Below are positions 41,735-52,499 of a stretch of 64,000 nt of DNA, piece by piece (the first letter of the stretch is position 1; each line of letters starts with the position of its first letter). The stretch comes from Micropterix aruncella. Lineage: Eukaryota; Arthropoda; Insecta; Lepidoptera; Micropterigidae. The translations under genes were made by a program, and so were the position numbers. Under the pieces are notes generated by a model. The model was given only the letters and a program-made list of their open reading frames with translations, made no database searches and was not told where the DNA came from. The stretch spans positions 2,817,298 through 2,881,297 of the forward strand of contig OX155962.1 in assembly GCA_944548615.1 (NCBI GenBank), read 5' to 3'.

Positions 41735-42010
41735 CCGCCACTAGATGGGGCTGCAGCGCATCAACTTCTAAACCGTTGAACCAATCGCCATAAAAATTGG
41801 TATACGTTGGTATTCGAGCCCGGATAATATTTTCACGCTATCAACTTTGTTGTAACTCGCCACTAGATGGCGCTGAAGCACATCAACTTCGATACCGTTC
41901 GAACGAATCGTAATGAAAATTGGTATGCATAGGTATTTGAGGATGGGTAATATTTTTGCGCTTTCCGCTTTGTTGTAACGCGCCACTAGATGGCGCTGAA
42001 GCACATCAAC
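41735..42010. repeat. Three tandem units of about 123 bp with a CTCF-like core
   Basis: 'cgccactagatgg(c/g)gctg', then 'catcaacttc', recurs at 41736, 41858 and 41981. Each unit also has an 'aaaattggtat' block. This is typical of 3' repeats of lepidopteran transposons. Confidence 0.75.
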
Positions 42011-42235
42011 TTCGATGAATTGATACGATGAATTGAATAGATAGCTGAATGAACAATGAATGTTCACTAACTCCTCGAGTACTCATACCAGATATGGAAT
42101 TTTTACATTTTTTAGGTTTAAGAATTGACAGCAAATTAAAATGAAATACCCATATCGATGAATTAGCTAGTAAGTTATGTAGTTCTATATACTCAATAAA
42201 AAAAAACAGAAGTCTTTGTGGCTTCGCGGCAGCCA

Positions 42236-42425
42236 AATCAGTGTATTTTGCATATTCGGCTCATTAATGACTTATGGACTAATATTTTGGGGAAATGCCG
42301 CAAACAGTAAAATAATCTCCCTATTGCAAAAATGAGCACTGCGCAGCATGTATCAGGTAACGCCCAGGACCTCATGCAGAGCATACTTCAGTAAGGCAAA
42401 GATAATGACCATGTATTCCATGTAT
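42236..42425 (+). pseudogene. LINE reverse transcriptase thumb fragment
   Basis: YFAYFGSLMTYGLIFWGNAA, then LLQK, a stop, and ALRSMYQVTPRTSCRAYFSK match the 'Y-A-FHSLMSYGI-FWGNS' segment of CR1-group LINEs. AT-rich sequence without features follows to 43110. Confidence 0.7.
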
Positions 42426-43119
42426 TCTTACACATATAACTTTATTTATTTTATTTAATCGAATTTTATATGATATTTATTGCCGATTAAATAATGGAAT
42501 TGCATTTTATTTATTATATTATCTTTAAATATTTATTATTATTATTATTTTTTTATTTTATTCTGAAGACCACATTTTAGGGCAATTTAGTGTCATTAGC
42601 TTTTTACTAAAACTTGTATATTTGTAAGCAACCAAGCAATCAAGCAAACTTGATTGTAATATTGGAGTCCTGTCCACCCTAGAACGGGCTAGTCCCAGTT
42701 GGGTGACAGAAACAAAAAAGCAAAAGGTTAAGGTTTTGCCATTCGGTTCCTGTTATTTTTATAAGCTAATCAATGTTTCATAGTAATTAATTCTTAAATA
42801 AATAAATAAATAAATAAATTCGGCGTTCATATACCAGTGCTTAACCCCTCAGGCCCCGATTGGCCGATTGGCCACAACACGATTCAGCGTGACGGCCTTG
42901 TTTTAATTTAATTTTAATTTAATTTGTTTTATTTTAATATGTTTTATTATGTTAATATGTTTCATTTTAATTATGGGTACAGTGGTTTGGCAGTAATTAA
43001 TGTTTTGGTGAGACAGTGTCGTAATTCAATTTTTTTACTAATTTTTACAAACATTTTTTGGGACAGCAACTTGTCAATCGGCCGAAGGGCCGAGGCCTGA
43101 AGGGGCTATTTTTAGCCGC

Positions 43120-43820
43120 CAATTGGCGGCTAAAAATCGCTCTTGGACGTGTCAAAATATTTCTGTTTGAAGTACTATGTCTCATTACTACTTTAATCTT
43201 TACTTAACATACATATATTATTTAAAAAAAATATATAGTATCTAAGAAACTTTGGAACCTACTAAAAGTTGTTTGTCGTAGAATCTTATTACAAAACAAA
43301 TTAAAGGCTTATTTAATAAAATAGTCAATATTTCTAATGGCTACCTACTAAACACACAATAATTAAAATAGTCAGTTAAAAAGTTGAATAATCAAAGCAG
43401 AAGCCTAACAATTGAAATAATCAATAAATCGAATATATACGTACTAAAAACTGTACATAGTAAACATCGAAAGTAGTAAGTAAATTGTTAAATAATCAAA
43501 CTAAAGCTAAATCTTACATTTAAATACTAAAAGTACAATTCAAATTGGTACAATATTTGCAAAGTCATGGCCCTCGAATTCCGTCAGATTATAGAAAGGG
43601 TGGCCTATCAGCATCTCCTTAATGTTTTTTTTAAATTGTTTGTCCTCCAGTTGTTTAATAGTGGTAGGGAGTAAATTGTATAATTTAATGCTAAGGTATA
43701 AATAGCTCTTCTGTACTTTTGCCAGTCTTGTTCGGGGCACGCATAAAAGGGAATTACCGCGTGTATGGCGAGAGTGAATGTCCGCTCTTTACATACGCCA
43801 GGGATTAACATTAATTAGAC
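43120..43820 (-). pseudogene. LINE 3' end, family L1 copy 2
   Basis: Minus-strand residues SYLYLSIKLYNLLPTTIKQL and EMLIGHPFYNLTEF end a non-LTR ORF2; the 3' UTR matches 28130-28560. A frameshift separates it from CKERTFTLAIHAVIPFYACP upstream. Confidence 0.65.
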
Positions 43821-43829
43821 TCTTACATA

Positions 43830-44020
43830 TACTAGGGATTAACATTAATTATACGTAATTGATTGATGAATGACGTGACTCCCTCGTATAAACTACAAAA
43901 TTAGGCATTTTTGGTAAATATTAAAAAAAATGCATTTTTCCTGCGGTTTACGATACCCGCCCAGCCCGCGACGCGATGATTGTCAAGCATGCTTGATCGT
44001 CTAGGGAGCCCCTATTGAAG
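43830..44020. repeat. Half copy of MITE family M2
   Basis: It matches the right half of 32534-32847 from 'attgatgaatgacgtgact' to 'gcatgcttgatcgtctag'. Confidence 0.65.
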
Positions 44021-44384
44021 GTTGTGTATAGTCTGGCTTGCGCGTTGCCTACACTGGTTGTATGTATTCTATATTAATGTCACATACATCGAATCACACA
44101 TATCGATGGATTAATCTGCAAATGTGCTAACTCCACTTTCCATTGAAACACCTTTATTTTTAAATGTAGCAAATTTCCTTATTAAGTTGGAAAATAAAAC
44201 AACCCCCCAAAATTAAAGAAGTTGTTAAAAAGGAAAAGCTACAAAATGGCTTTTGCAATTTCTAACACAAATTCCCCTGTAGAGTTATTTCAAATGGAGT
44301 TATCTCTTGCATGATATCGAAAAGTTATTTGCAAATAGGTAATAAAGAGTAGGTAAAAATTTATTTAGGCGTCCTTATTGCCAT

Positions 44385-44515
44385 GGTCACGAAAAATCCC
44401 AACCAGGATAATGGTTTATCGAGTTTTTTTTTAAATCATCAATCTCATATGCTCGAAAAGATTTGATTTAAAAAAGCTTACTAAACAATTATCCTGGTTG
44501 GGATTTTTCGTGACC
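44385..44515. repeat. Fold-back element next to the AKH exon
   Basis: A perfect 28-bp inverted repeat: ggtcacgaaaaatcccaacc plus aggataat at 44385-44412 and its reverse complement at 44488-44515. It begins about 50 bases past the AKH donor site, so it lies in that intron. Confidence 0.85.
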
Positions 44516-44568
44516 AATATCAAGTTTTTGGCCTGCCTCGGAAAGATCCGGGCCGGCTAACCGCATAC

Positions 44569-44751
44569 CTGAATAAGCTTGTAGATGAGCATGAGCGAGT
44601 CTACTGATGTTTTGCATCCTTGATCCGCCTGTCCGGAGAGTCCTGCAGCCTGATTCAGCGAGCGTTTCCCCCACGTCGGCGTGAAAGTCAGCTGAGCAGC
44701 ACACAGTCCGACCACGCAGAAGAGGAAGAAGATCTTCATGACGCTGTTCAT
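44569..44751 (-). CDS. Akh: Adipokinetic hormone family preprohormone, first coding exon
   Basis: AKHs are neurohormones from the corpora cardiaca that mobilise lipid and sugar through a GnRH-related receptor. The exon encodes MNSVMKIFFLFCVVGLCAA (signal peptide), then the hormone QLTFTPTW, an amidation and cleavage signal GKR, and an AKH-associated peptide with GCKTSVDSLMLIYKLIQ. N-terminal Gln would become pyroglutamate, giving a predicted pGlu octapeptide amide. The exon ends at a good donor (CAG|GTATGC). The usual short second exon, with a second Cys, was not found in the window. The ATG at 44751 was chosen; 44739 is an alternative. The frame stays open upstream to 44952 but that part is leader, not protein. 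Confidence 0.88.
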
Positions 44752-44807
44752 CTTGCTCAGGCTGGAGAGTGCGATGACTTCTAAACGCTCTCTCTTGCGA
44801 TGGCTAT

Positions 44808-44815
44808 CTTTTATA
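44808..44815 (-). promoter_or_regulatory. TATA box of the AKH gene
   Basis: TATAAAAG on the minus strand, 57 bases upstream of the start codon. It predicts transcription starting near 44780 and a short leader. Confidence 0.6.
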
Positions 44816-44999
44816 TGAATACAAGGTAGATTGCGTTTTGCGTCAGACCCGTTGAAAGGCTTCCCTGGAGGCAATTGGAAGAAGCCGTACATATCAAAAT
44901 ATAATTGTTTTTGATTATTCCTGGGTAATTTGATGTGTGGGAGTAATATCAACGCATGGGCAAATTCGAATCGAAATTATACAACATCCTCTCAGGAGG

Positions 45000-45290
45000 G
45001 TCAGGACTCAAGACACGTAGTGGCATAGTGGTTTGGTCTTGGATGTAACTTTGTAAGGTCTCGGGTTCGATTCCCGACTGGGTTACCATTTTCCGTTGGG
45101 ATAAAATTAACGGAATTACATTTCAATTCTGTCGATAAATGCAACAAGACACACGCTTGCACGCATATTTCACGCACACATACATATAACTTTATAGTTG
45201 GGGTGGTTGGAGTAGATCGTCGTATAACAAAAAAACCCGCCCATTGTGAAATTTCACAATAAAGATTTATAAACAAACTTAAACTTGAAG
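45000..45290 (+). mobile_element. tRNA-derived SINE
   Basis: Pol III box A TGGCATAGTGG (45021-45031) and box B GGTTCGATTCC (45064-45074) lie in a tRNA-like head, followed by a unique body and the tail 'gtgaaatttcacaataaaga'. A headless copy is at 1690-1900. Confidence 0.75.
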
Positions 45291-45499
45291 CGTTTGTGGC
45301 TCAGTTTATTCATCAAAAGCAAACTTACAGACACATAAGAGACATTATGAATTTTAAATATATATTTAATTAATTACACGAAATAAATTTCCTAAATATA
45401 CATAATATTGATAAAAAAATATCATAATACTAAATTAAGATAATAATAAAGTATAAAAACGGTAAGATATAAAATACATTGGGGTGGCCCTTATTTTTC

Positions 45500-45570
45500 G
45501 AAGTTTGAAATTTCTTTGTGTTCCCCCCCCCCCCCCCTCCCCTTTCCCCCCCCCCTCCCCCCCCCCGTTT
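45500..45570. repeat. Poly-C tracts
   Basis: Runs of up to about 15 C with few interruptions (45524-45567). The surrounding 45290-46260 holds no recognised gene. Confidence 0.9.
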
Positions 45571-46269
45571 GATGCCATTGCATAAAAAAATTGTAAAATT
45601 TTAGCTCAATCCGATAAAGGGAAAGGATGTCCTAGAGCTTTTAAAAACGAAAAAAATCATAACGTCATGTTTTTTTTGATCTTGCGAAATAACAATTATA
45701 ACCAACAAAGTATTAACGGATAGATAAGGTAAGGACACATAATTATACATATAATTTCTAATAATATCATGCAATATAGTAATATCTTAAATACTTCAGT
45801 ACTTGTTTAAAAAAAATCTTTACTGCGTTATTTACAATAAAATAAAGTTAATACTAAAAGAAATGTTTTTTTAAATAACTTTCATTATTAGTCTCATACT
45901 TAAGATTGTTAGGTACTTTTTGTTGGGAATTCAAATACCTGTGTCATATCATTTCACTCGTCTAAATCGGTAAAGTAGTTATAGAGTAAATCGACAAAAC
46001 CTGTTACAAAGAATCGCCATTTTTTGACGTCACGGGTTGAAAAGTCACTTTTCCTACTCGGAAAATACCACTGACTACGACTGTACCAGTTGTTGCCACT
46101 TGTAGTCAAGCTTCTATAAAAGCTACGTGGATTTGAAGCAAATAAAGTGATGTTCACGTTTTTCTCGAAAATCGTTAGTCGTGCGAGAAAATAGAGATAT
46201 ATCCGAATGGAAATAACCAAGGGAGATATCTCTATTATAACGAAAATACAGATATCTCTGTATGGATCC

Positions 46270-47225
46270 AAAGTCGCTTGCGTGACCTCTACCTGCCGTA
46301 TATTCAGCGCTGATTTAGTTAGAATCTATCGCGGGCCAATGGCATCTTTTGCCATTTGTCCGCGGCTCTGAATTCAGGATTAAGTAGCCATTTGGTCATT
46401 TCAAGAGTAGTTGCCGACAGGTCAACATTCACCCCCGTTGCTTAGGAGACAGTATATTTTCATAGTATCCAGATTCCTTCAGCAATAAGTCAGAGTGCAC
46501 AACCGATTGGAGTCGCCGAACGGTGCGCAAACCGCCCAGTAGCGCCGGGAGGCAACCCACCAGGAGAAACTGATCCATCAGCCGTGAGGCCTGACACGCA
46601 AGTCTTATATCCGGGGTAGCCTTCCACACGAGGAGGCCTCTGATTAGGAGTGGAATCGTGAGTTAGACCGATCAGAGAAACGATGGTTCTTATGGCTTAA
46701 GCTGCACGAAACCATTCGCTACTAACCCATCATCCTAGCGCCTAGGCTGGTATAACGATATATGATCGTCTTTCAGCATTGGGATGAGCGTAGAAGACTT
46801 AGACAATGACAATCCACTATATAGCTCTGTCAACTAGCCCGCGAGAGACTAGTTAGTAACCCGGGTAGTTAATCCAGCCGGCAAACCAAGCGCCCTCGCT
46901 ACCAGTTATGGCCTGATTGCTCCGACCTCCCGACTGGTCACAGATTCAAGGTCGCTTGCGCGGTCCTCTACCGTAAGCTGTAATATAATGTAATGTCGCT
47001 TGCGCTGACCTCTTATATAAGCGGTGATTTAGTTCGAATCATCGCGGACTATGTCGTACTTTTACAGCGCGGCTGTCTTTTGGTAAATCGGGGGAGTCTA
47101 GAAACAAAGCCGTTTCCAGACTCCCCCGGTTATCTGTCGGAATGCTTATCGATCGGACGGTTTGCACACCATGCGGCGTCAGACGGAAATATCCATTTTG
47201 AACCCCCCTGAGACGATTACGACCA
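46270..47225 (+). repeat. Dispersed repeat family D-related region
   Basis: Two related blocks ('gtcgcttgcg-gacctct' then 'gcg(c/g)tgatttagtt') occur near 46270 and 46985, with 'gggggagtctagaaacaaag' shared with the family at 2668. No coding sequence supported. Confidence 0.45.
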
Positions 47226-47248
47226 TTTCCAGACTGCAGTCTGTCCGT

Positions 47249-47264
47249 GTGTGTGTGTGTGTGT
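47249..47264. repeat. (GT)n microsatellite
   Basis: Eight GT units. Confidence 0.9.
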
Positions 47265-47288
47265 CCGTGCATTGAAGTTGAAATCGGT

Positions 47289-47302
47289 CCACCAGAGGGC
47301 GC
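47289..47302 (+). promoter_or_regulatory. CTCF-like motif
   Basis: CCACCAGAGGGCGC fits the CTCF core CCASYAGRKGGCRS at every position. It lies in a TE-derived stretch, so binding is only possible, not shown. Confidence 0.4.
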
Positions 47303-47724
47303 GCTAGTCATACTTCAAAATCGAAATATTGCAGTTAGAGACTTGAAATTCTGTAGAATTTCTAGGAGAATTTCGGAAATCCGGGAGAATCGGCAACCCT
47401 AGCTGCAGCTAACACAGTTGTAAAAACCGCCACACCAACTCTCTATTTCTTTCCCGACAGGGAAAGAAATAGAGAGTTAGAAATAGAGAGAGAGAAAAGA
47501 AACGGAAAACATACATACATGAATCCTAAACATATAACACTTCTCTTTTTGGGCAGTCGTGTAATAATGAAATGACCGAACCGTTTATCGATACTAATAT
47601 TATAAAGAAGTAATGTTTGTACGTTTGTATGTTTGTAAGTTTGTATTTAGGGGGTAATTACTGAAACTACTTGACCGATTTCAATAACTATTTTCAATAC
47701 GATAAAACCTTTCACTAATGTTGA

Positions 47725-48342
47725 CAGGGTTTCGTCCATTAAGTACTTGGGTGTGATGTTAGACAACAGACTGCGCTGGAAGGATCATTTAACGAAGGTT
47801 GCGGCAAGACTGAGAAAACTTGTGTATTACTTTAGGAGTTTGCGGAACATCTTAGATTTCAATACACTAAGAAGAGTCTACTTTGCTGTCTGCGAGTCGG
47901 TTATTCGATATGGCATCGTAACTTGGGGCTGTGCGGCAAAAACGCTCCTGACCACCCTTTACAAAGCGCAAAAGGCTATACTGAGGGTGATCAATAAAAA
48001 ACCCCAAACATATTCTTCCGATGACCTTTCCGAGAGTATAGAGTGTTGAGTGTGAGAAAAATGTTTGTGCTAGTAACTCTCACTAAATTCCAGAGTGAGT
48101 TAGGAGAACAGAAAAATAGCCAGCAATCTCGTGTGACAAGAAGATCGAAACAAACAAATTTTGCAATACCACTCAGGAGATCCGCTTTTGGCCAATCCAG
48201 TTTCTCTTATCTTGCCCCCAAATTTTATAATTGCCTACCGCCAAACATCAAAGACATTAAAATTTCATATACATTTAAAAATAGTTTGAGTGCCTACCTC
48301 TTAAATTGTACAAATGCAGATATTGAACACCTTATTAGATAA
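47725..48342 (+). pseudogene. CR1/jockey-group LINE reverse transcriptase C-terminus
   Basis: IKYLGVMLDNRLRWKDHLTK, then YGIVTWGCAAKT, AILRVINKKPQTYSSDDL, a frameshift near 48040, then LRRSAFGQSSFSYLAPKFYN and a stop at 48342. It is truncated at both ends apart from the true C-terminus. Confidence 0.8.
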
Positions 48343-48651
48343 TTAAATCCTTATAATAAAAATATAATAGTATATGTAGTAATATAAATTGATGATTTCT
48401 AATTATAATTTTATTTTTATTTTTGTGAATTTATTTTTTATATTATTAATACACAATTAAATACATATATAAATATATATTAATTTTTATCATGTTTCAA
48501 AATAAAATAATAGGTTATTGACAATTTTCATGACATTTACTTACGAATATTTAATTAGGTAATTAAGATATTTCTGTTACATTATGCATGATTTTGTTTA
48601 TTTATATAAATATAATATTATAGATTTCTTAGGATAATTAAAATAAATTGT

Positions 48652-48948
48652 CTACCTTGAAGAGGTTTTTAATAATTTTGAATAATATTGCTTTTTAGCT
48701 AATTTAATTTCATTCCGTAGCTCTTTTGTCATTTTTAATATGTATGTTCTGGTCGTTGATATGCTTTTTATATAACGATTCCTGTAGTATTTTCTTTTCA
48801 ATTTCAATGTCAGTGTGCGCTGCTGCGTGCGACCACTCCGAAGATGACGCGGACGTTCTGTCGGTTGCTCTTCTTGATTCACATTAAACATGGAATTTGG
48901 GGTGGATGTTGTTTTTGAATGAGAATTGCCATTAGTTTTACAGCCCAT
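48652..48948 (-). CDS. Unassigned basic ORF, 98 codons
   Basis: An open frame from MGCKTNGNSHSK to a lysine-rich end (KKQYYSKLLKTSSR). The part LRNEIKLAKKQYYSKLL resembles the basic linker between endonuclease and reverse transcriptase of LINE ORF2, so it may be another LINE relic. I cannot assign a function. Confidence 0.2.
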   Translation of the reverse strand: MGCKTNGNSHSKTTSTPNSMFNVNQEEQPTERPRHLRSGRTQQRTLTLKLKRKYYRNRYIKSISTTRTYILKMTKELRNEIKLAKKQYYSKLLKTSSR

Positions 48949-48949
48949 A

Positions 48950-51580
48950 TTTTGGAACAGGCGGCAGCCTAGTTAGGTTAAGACTTTTGTATATTGAATC
49001 TACTCACAATTTGAAATCAATAAATAATTTATAATTTTTAAAAATGGAAAGCTCCATTATCGTCGAGTGCTATAGTCTATATTTTGTTGTGATAAATATT
49101 GGTTTTCAATAAGAAATCACGATATTTGTAAATCAAGTCGGTTAAAAATGACCTGGTGAGTTGTTTATCGGCGTGCGCTGAAGAAACGGTTTGATATTTA
49201 TGTGAAAACAATATAGGTATGACAAAAACATCGGTCTTACAAAGGACTATAAAAAAGTCGAAGACAGCATATATCTAACTTTTATATATAAGCTACAATA
49301 AGTGCTTTTAGGTCTCGAAAAAGTAAGAAGTATAAGTAGGCAGTGTTTGTTAAAGACATTAGCAATTAAATAAGAATCTTTATTTAAAAAATAACCCATT
49401 ATCAGGGGTGTTAAATAGAGATAGGATTAGCCTTTTACTGTGAGTCTTTAGGTGGTATAGTTATAGAGATATCATGAAATTAGTAACGGGTGGCGAGGAG
49501 CAAGACGCGTACGTCCACGAGATAGGTGGTGTGCATCTGAGGGGGGACGTCTTGCACTATAGGTGGGTAGCGTCCAAAAAGGCAAATAAACGCCTCATAT
49601 ATAATTAACATCATGACATTTATGGACGACCTAAATCTTTTTTATAATATTACGCCTGTCGGCCACAGCAATTTTCTATGATGAATGATGAAATACGTTT
49701 ATTGCGAAGGTCGATTTTGATTGGCGGAACTAGTGGGGAAATACCCGACAACTTTCGCCGCCAAAACCCTTTCGGCCAGTGACACACTGATAAAACTCGC
49801 CGAGACGATCATTAAATCGAAAAATCTCCAGATTTGGAGGTCAGTCGTGCGATTGCACAACCGCTTACCGCGATATCGATATAATTATTTTCGATGCCAC
49901 ACGGTTGGTGAAATGCGACGATTTTTTCCCGCCATCCGCCATCTTGAAGACTCCAAAGACTTTCCCGGCAAGTAGGACTGGTTTCATCTGAATATTAATT
50001 TTGAAAATAAATCGATGAGCGCTCGCTAACGCTGGCGGACGAACCAGGTTCGGTTCCATTGCGATGCCTCAGGCGGCGTGGATCGATCATCGGTAAAGGG
50101 CGGGATGGGGCCAAGCGCCGGTAGATGGCGTTAATATTTAATTAAAATGAATGGCGGTATTTAAATAGGTATTATTTGTGTAGCCGATATTATACGAGAT
50201 ATTCCAAAAAAAAAATCACAATGTGATTTCGGCCTAACAAGGCATCTGTGCACTAAATTTCAAGTGTATATGTCCAATATTGATATATGACTAGTGCGCC
50301 CCCTGGTGGACATCTTAACCACAATATTTTCAGCTCTTGCCATGACCTAATGATGCCTGAATGAAATTTCAGCTTAATCGGATTAAGTGTTTGGGCGATA
50401 TCGTGGAGGCAAACACACACACATAAATGGTCTTAATCGTCTTAGAGGGGCTCAAAATAGTTATTTCCGTCTTCACTTCTAAAAAACACTTTATTGTGAT
50501 TACAATACTCCTCCTCAGCTGGTGGGCTGGGAAAGTAAAAGGCGGGAAAGTCAAATTGACAGATTGTCGTTGAGATTTATGGTAGACACAAATGCTCATA
50601 AATAAGCGTCCTTGCTTATGTATAAAATTAGCGTGCGTTTCAACTATACACGCAACATACTTGTTTTAAGCATACTCTTCAATAACTGTGCTCAAAGCGA
50701 AAAATTTAACACATAGTTAAACGCAGACTCTCGGTCAAAAGCTATTTCTGCCAGTTCCATCCGTACAAAACTCGACATAATAATCCTAATGCTTGCAAAG
50801 TATTTTTTAAAGTAACTATTGGCGAAACAAAAAATAAAATAAAATGGACGATCCATAATTGGATAAATAAAATAGAAACCCTCGGAGCACGTAATCGATC
50901 GTAAGCGATTCGGTAACCGCAGTACCTGGTCGACCTTCACGTTCAACATCGTGGAGATGATTACATCCACGTCTAAACTCAATGCACTACGCATACACAG
51001 AGCTACGAGATGGGGGCTCTATCGGCAAAAGCCAATTGAAGTCTCTGACAGCTTTCTAACTGACTTAAACCGGAGAGAAAATCGTAAAAAATCTTAGAGT
51101 TACGAGACGAAGATTTCAACGGCTATAAAGATCATTTAAGCATGCTTCCGCAGAATTTTCATGAGTTACTTAATCAAATTGAATTGGTACTAGCATGCAT
51201 AAATGAGCATGCTTATTACTAGAAATATTTTCACAAATTTTTATTTATATTTTATTTTATTTTATTGGAATTATCAAATTAACCATTTACAATAAGTATA
51301 ATATTAAAGCAAATGGCAAAAACTTTCCTCTTTCATTCACTGGGCTGCGCAACTGGGATATACCCGTTCCAGGGCAAGCAATTTATATTTTAAACGAGGG
51401 TCGATGAACCAACCAAACACAATAATAATAATAATAATTAAAAAATACATATAATAATAATAAATATATATAATATTATTTTTTTTAATAAAAATTACAA
51501 TATTATATAGGAAATAGAAATACTAAATACATTTGAATACACATATACACACATACATATAAACACAATATATGTTGTCA
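48950..51580. other. Long stretch without supported genes
   Basis: AT-rich with TE-like scraps: a CTCF-like motif at 50296, poly-A/T runs, and repeated 'aat' triplets near 51420. No coding homology recognised. Confidence 0.4.
50296..50309 (-). promoter_or_regulatory. CTCF-like motif
   Basis: The minus strand reads CCACCAGGGGGCGC, a full match to CCASYAGRKGGCRS. The sequence around it resembles that around 47289 in opposite orientation, suggesting one TE family. Confidence 0.4.
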
Positions 51581-51588
51581 ACTTCAAC

Positions 51589-51864
51589 TTATTCTACTAC
51601 ATCGATCATGGCATGGATAGATAAACGCTCTTCTTGCAATAGCCATTCATTTATTTTGCTTTTAAACAAATGACTATTGGAGTTGGTTTTTATGTCACTG
51701 CTTAATTTATTATAAAGTCTTGTAGCTATGAAAGAGTAGTGTCGCTGTCCGAAAGTCGTCTTCATCCTAGGTACATTCAAATTATCACTCAGGAGTTGTC
51801 TAGTGGGTTTCGTGTGCGTAATAATAAAATAGTTCACTAATTTGAAGTTACTCAATAATAGCAT
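51589..51864 (-). pseudogene. LINE ORF2 extreme C-terminus
   Basis: KTTFGQRHYSFIATRLYNKLSSDIK and LFKSKINEWLL are the 'S(F)---A--LYN-LP--IK----FK--L--WL' ending of CR1/R4-type LINE ORFs. Only about 90 codons remain. Confidence 0.65.
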
Positions 51865-51943
51865 GCTTTGGTGCTATTCATGTGTTGTCAGTAGTTATGA
51901 ACTCCAAAGTACGATAATTCTTCTACTTAGGGTGCCTCTCCAG

Positions 51944-52470
51944 CTAGTGAAGGTTGGCAGTCAGCTCTGCATACTTCTTTTCGCCCTTCGCTAGGCAAAA
52001 CAATTCGGCGATACTCGTAATCCCGGTCCATTCTCGAATGTTCCGCAACCAAGATTTCCGTCTACGGCCTGGTCTCCTCTTCCCTGCAACTTTTCCTATC
52101 CTAATTAGTTGCAGGAGTTTGTAACTGTCGTGCCTAAGCAAGTGACCCAGGTATGCAGCTTTGCTCTGTTTGATGCTGTCAAAACTTGCATTTTTGGCCA
52201 AAACGCCGTAGAAATTCCTCATTGGTGACTTTCTGAGTCCAAGATATCGACATCATGCGTCTGTATGCCCACATCTCGAATGCTTCTATACGTTTCCTGA
52301 GATCTTCCTTAATAGTCCAGGCCTCACATCCGTATAGAAATATGGGTCAGATGAACTCAGATGTAACACTGGAGAATACGTATTCGAAATGGAATTTTCA
52401 GGATTCGATTGCAAAGGACCTTTTTCATTTCGATGCGTGCTTCGATTTACGAAGTACGATAATATAAACT
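51944..52470 (-). pseudogene. RTE-like LINE ORF2 C-terminus
   Basis: In two frames: FLYGCEAWTIKEDLRKRIEA-like residues, then MWAYRRMMSISWTQKVTNEE, then YLGHLLRHDSYKLLQLIRIG, RRPGRRRKSWLRNI and REWTGITSIAELF. Same clade as 620-1103, frameshifted near 52220. Confidence 0.75.
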
Positions 52471-52499
52471 TACAAACTTTCGATAACACACAGTAAATC

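Noticed and set aside
45021..45074. A functional tRNA gene
   Set aside because: Box A and box B are good but the rest does not fold into a cloverleaf and a SINE body follows; it is a SINE head.
49721..49975. 84-codon plus-strand ORF
   Set aside because: No homology recognised, no splice or promoter context; likely chance.
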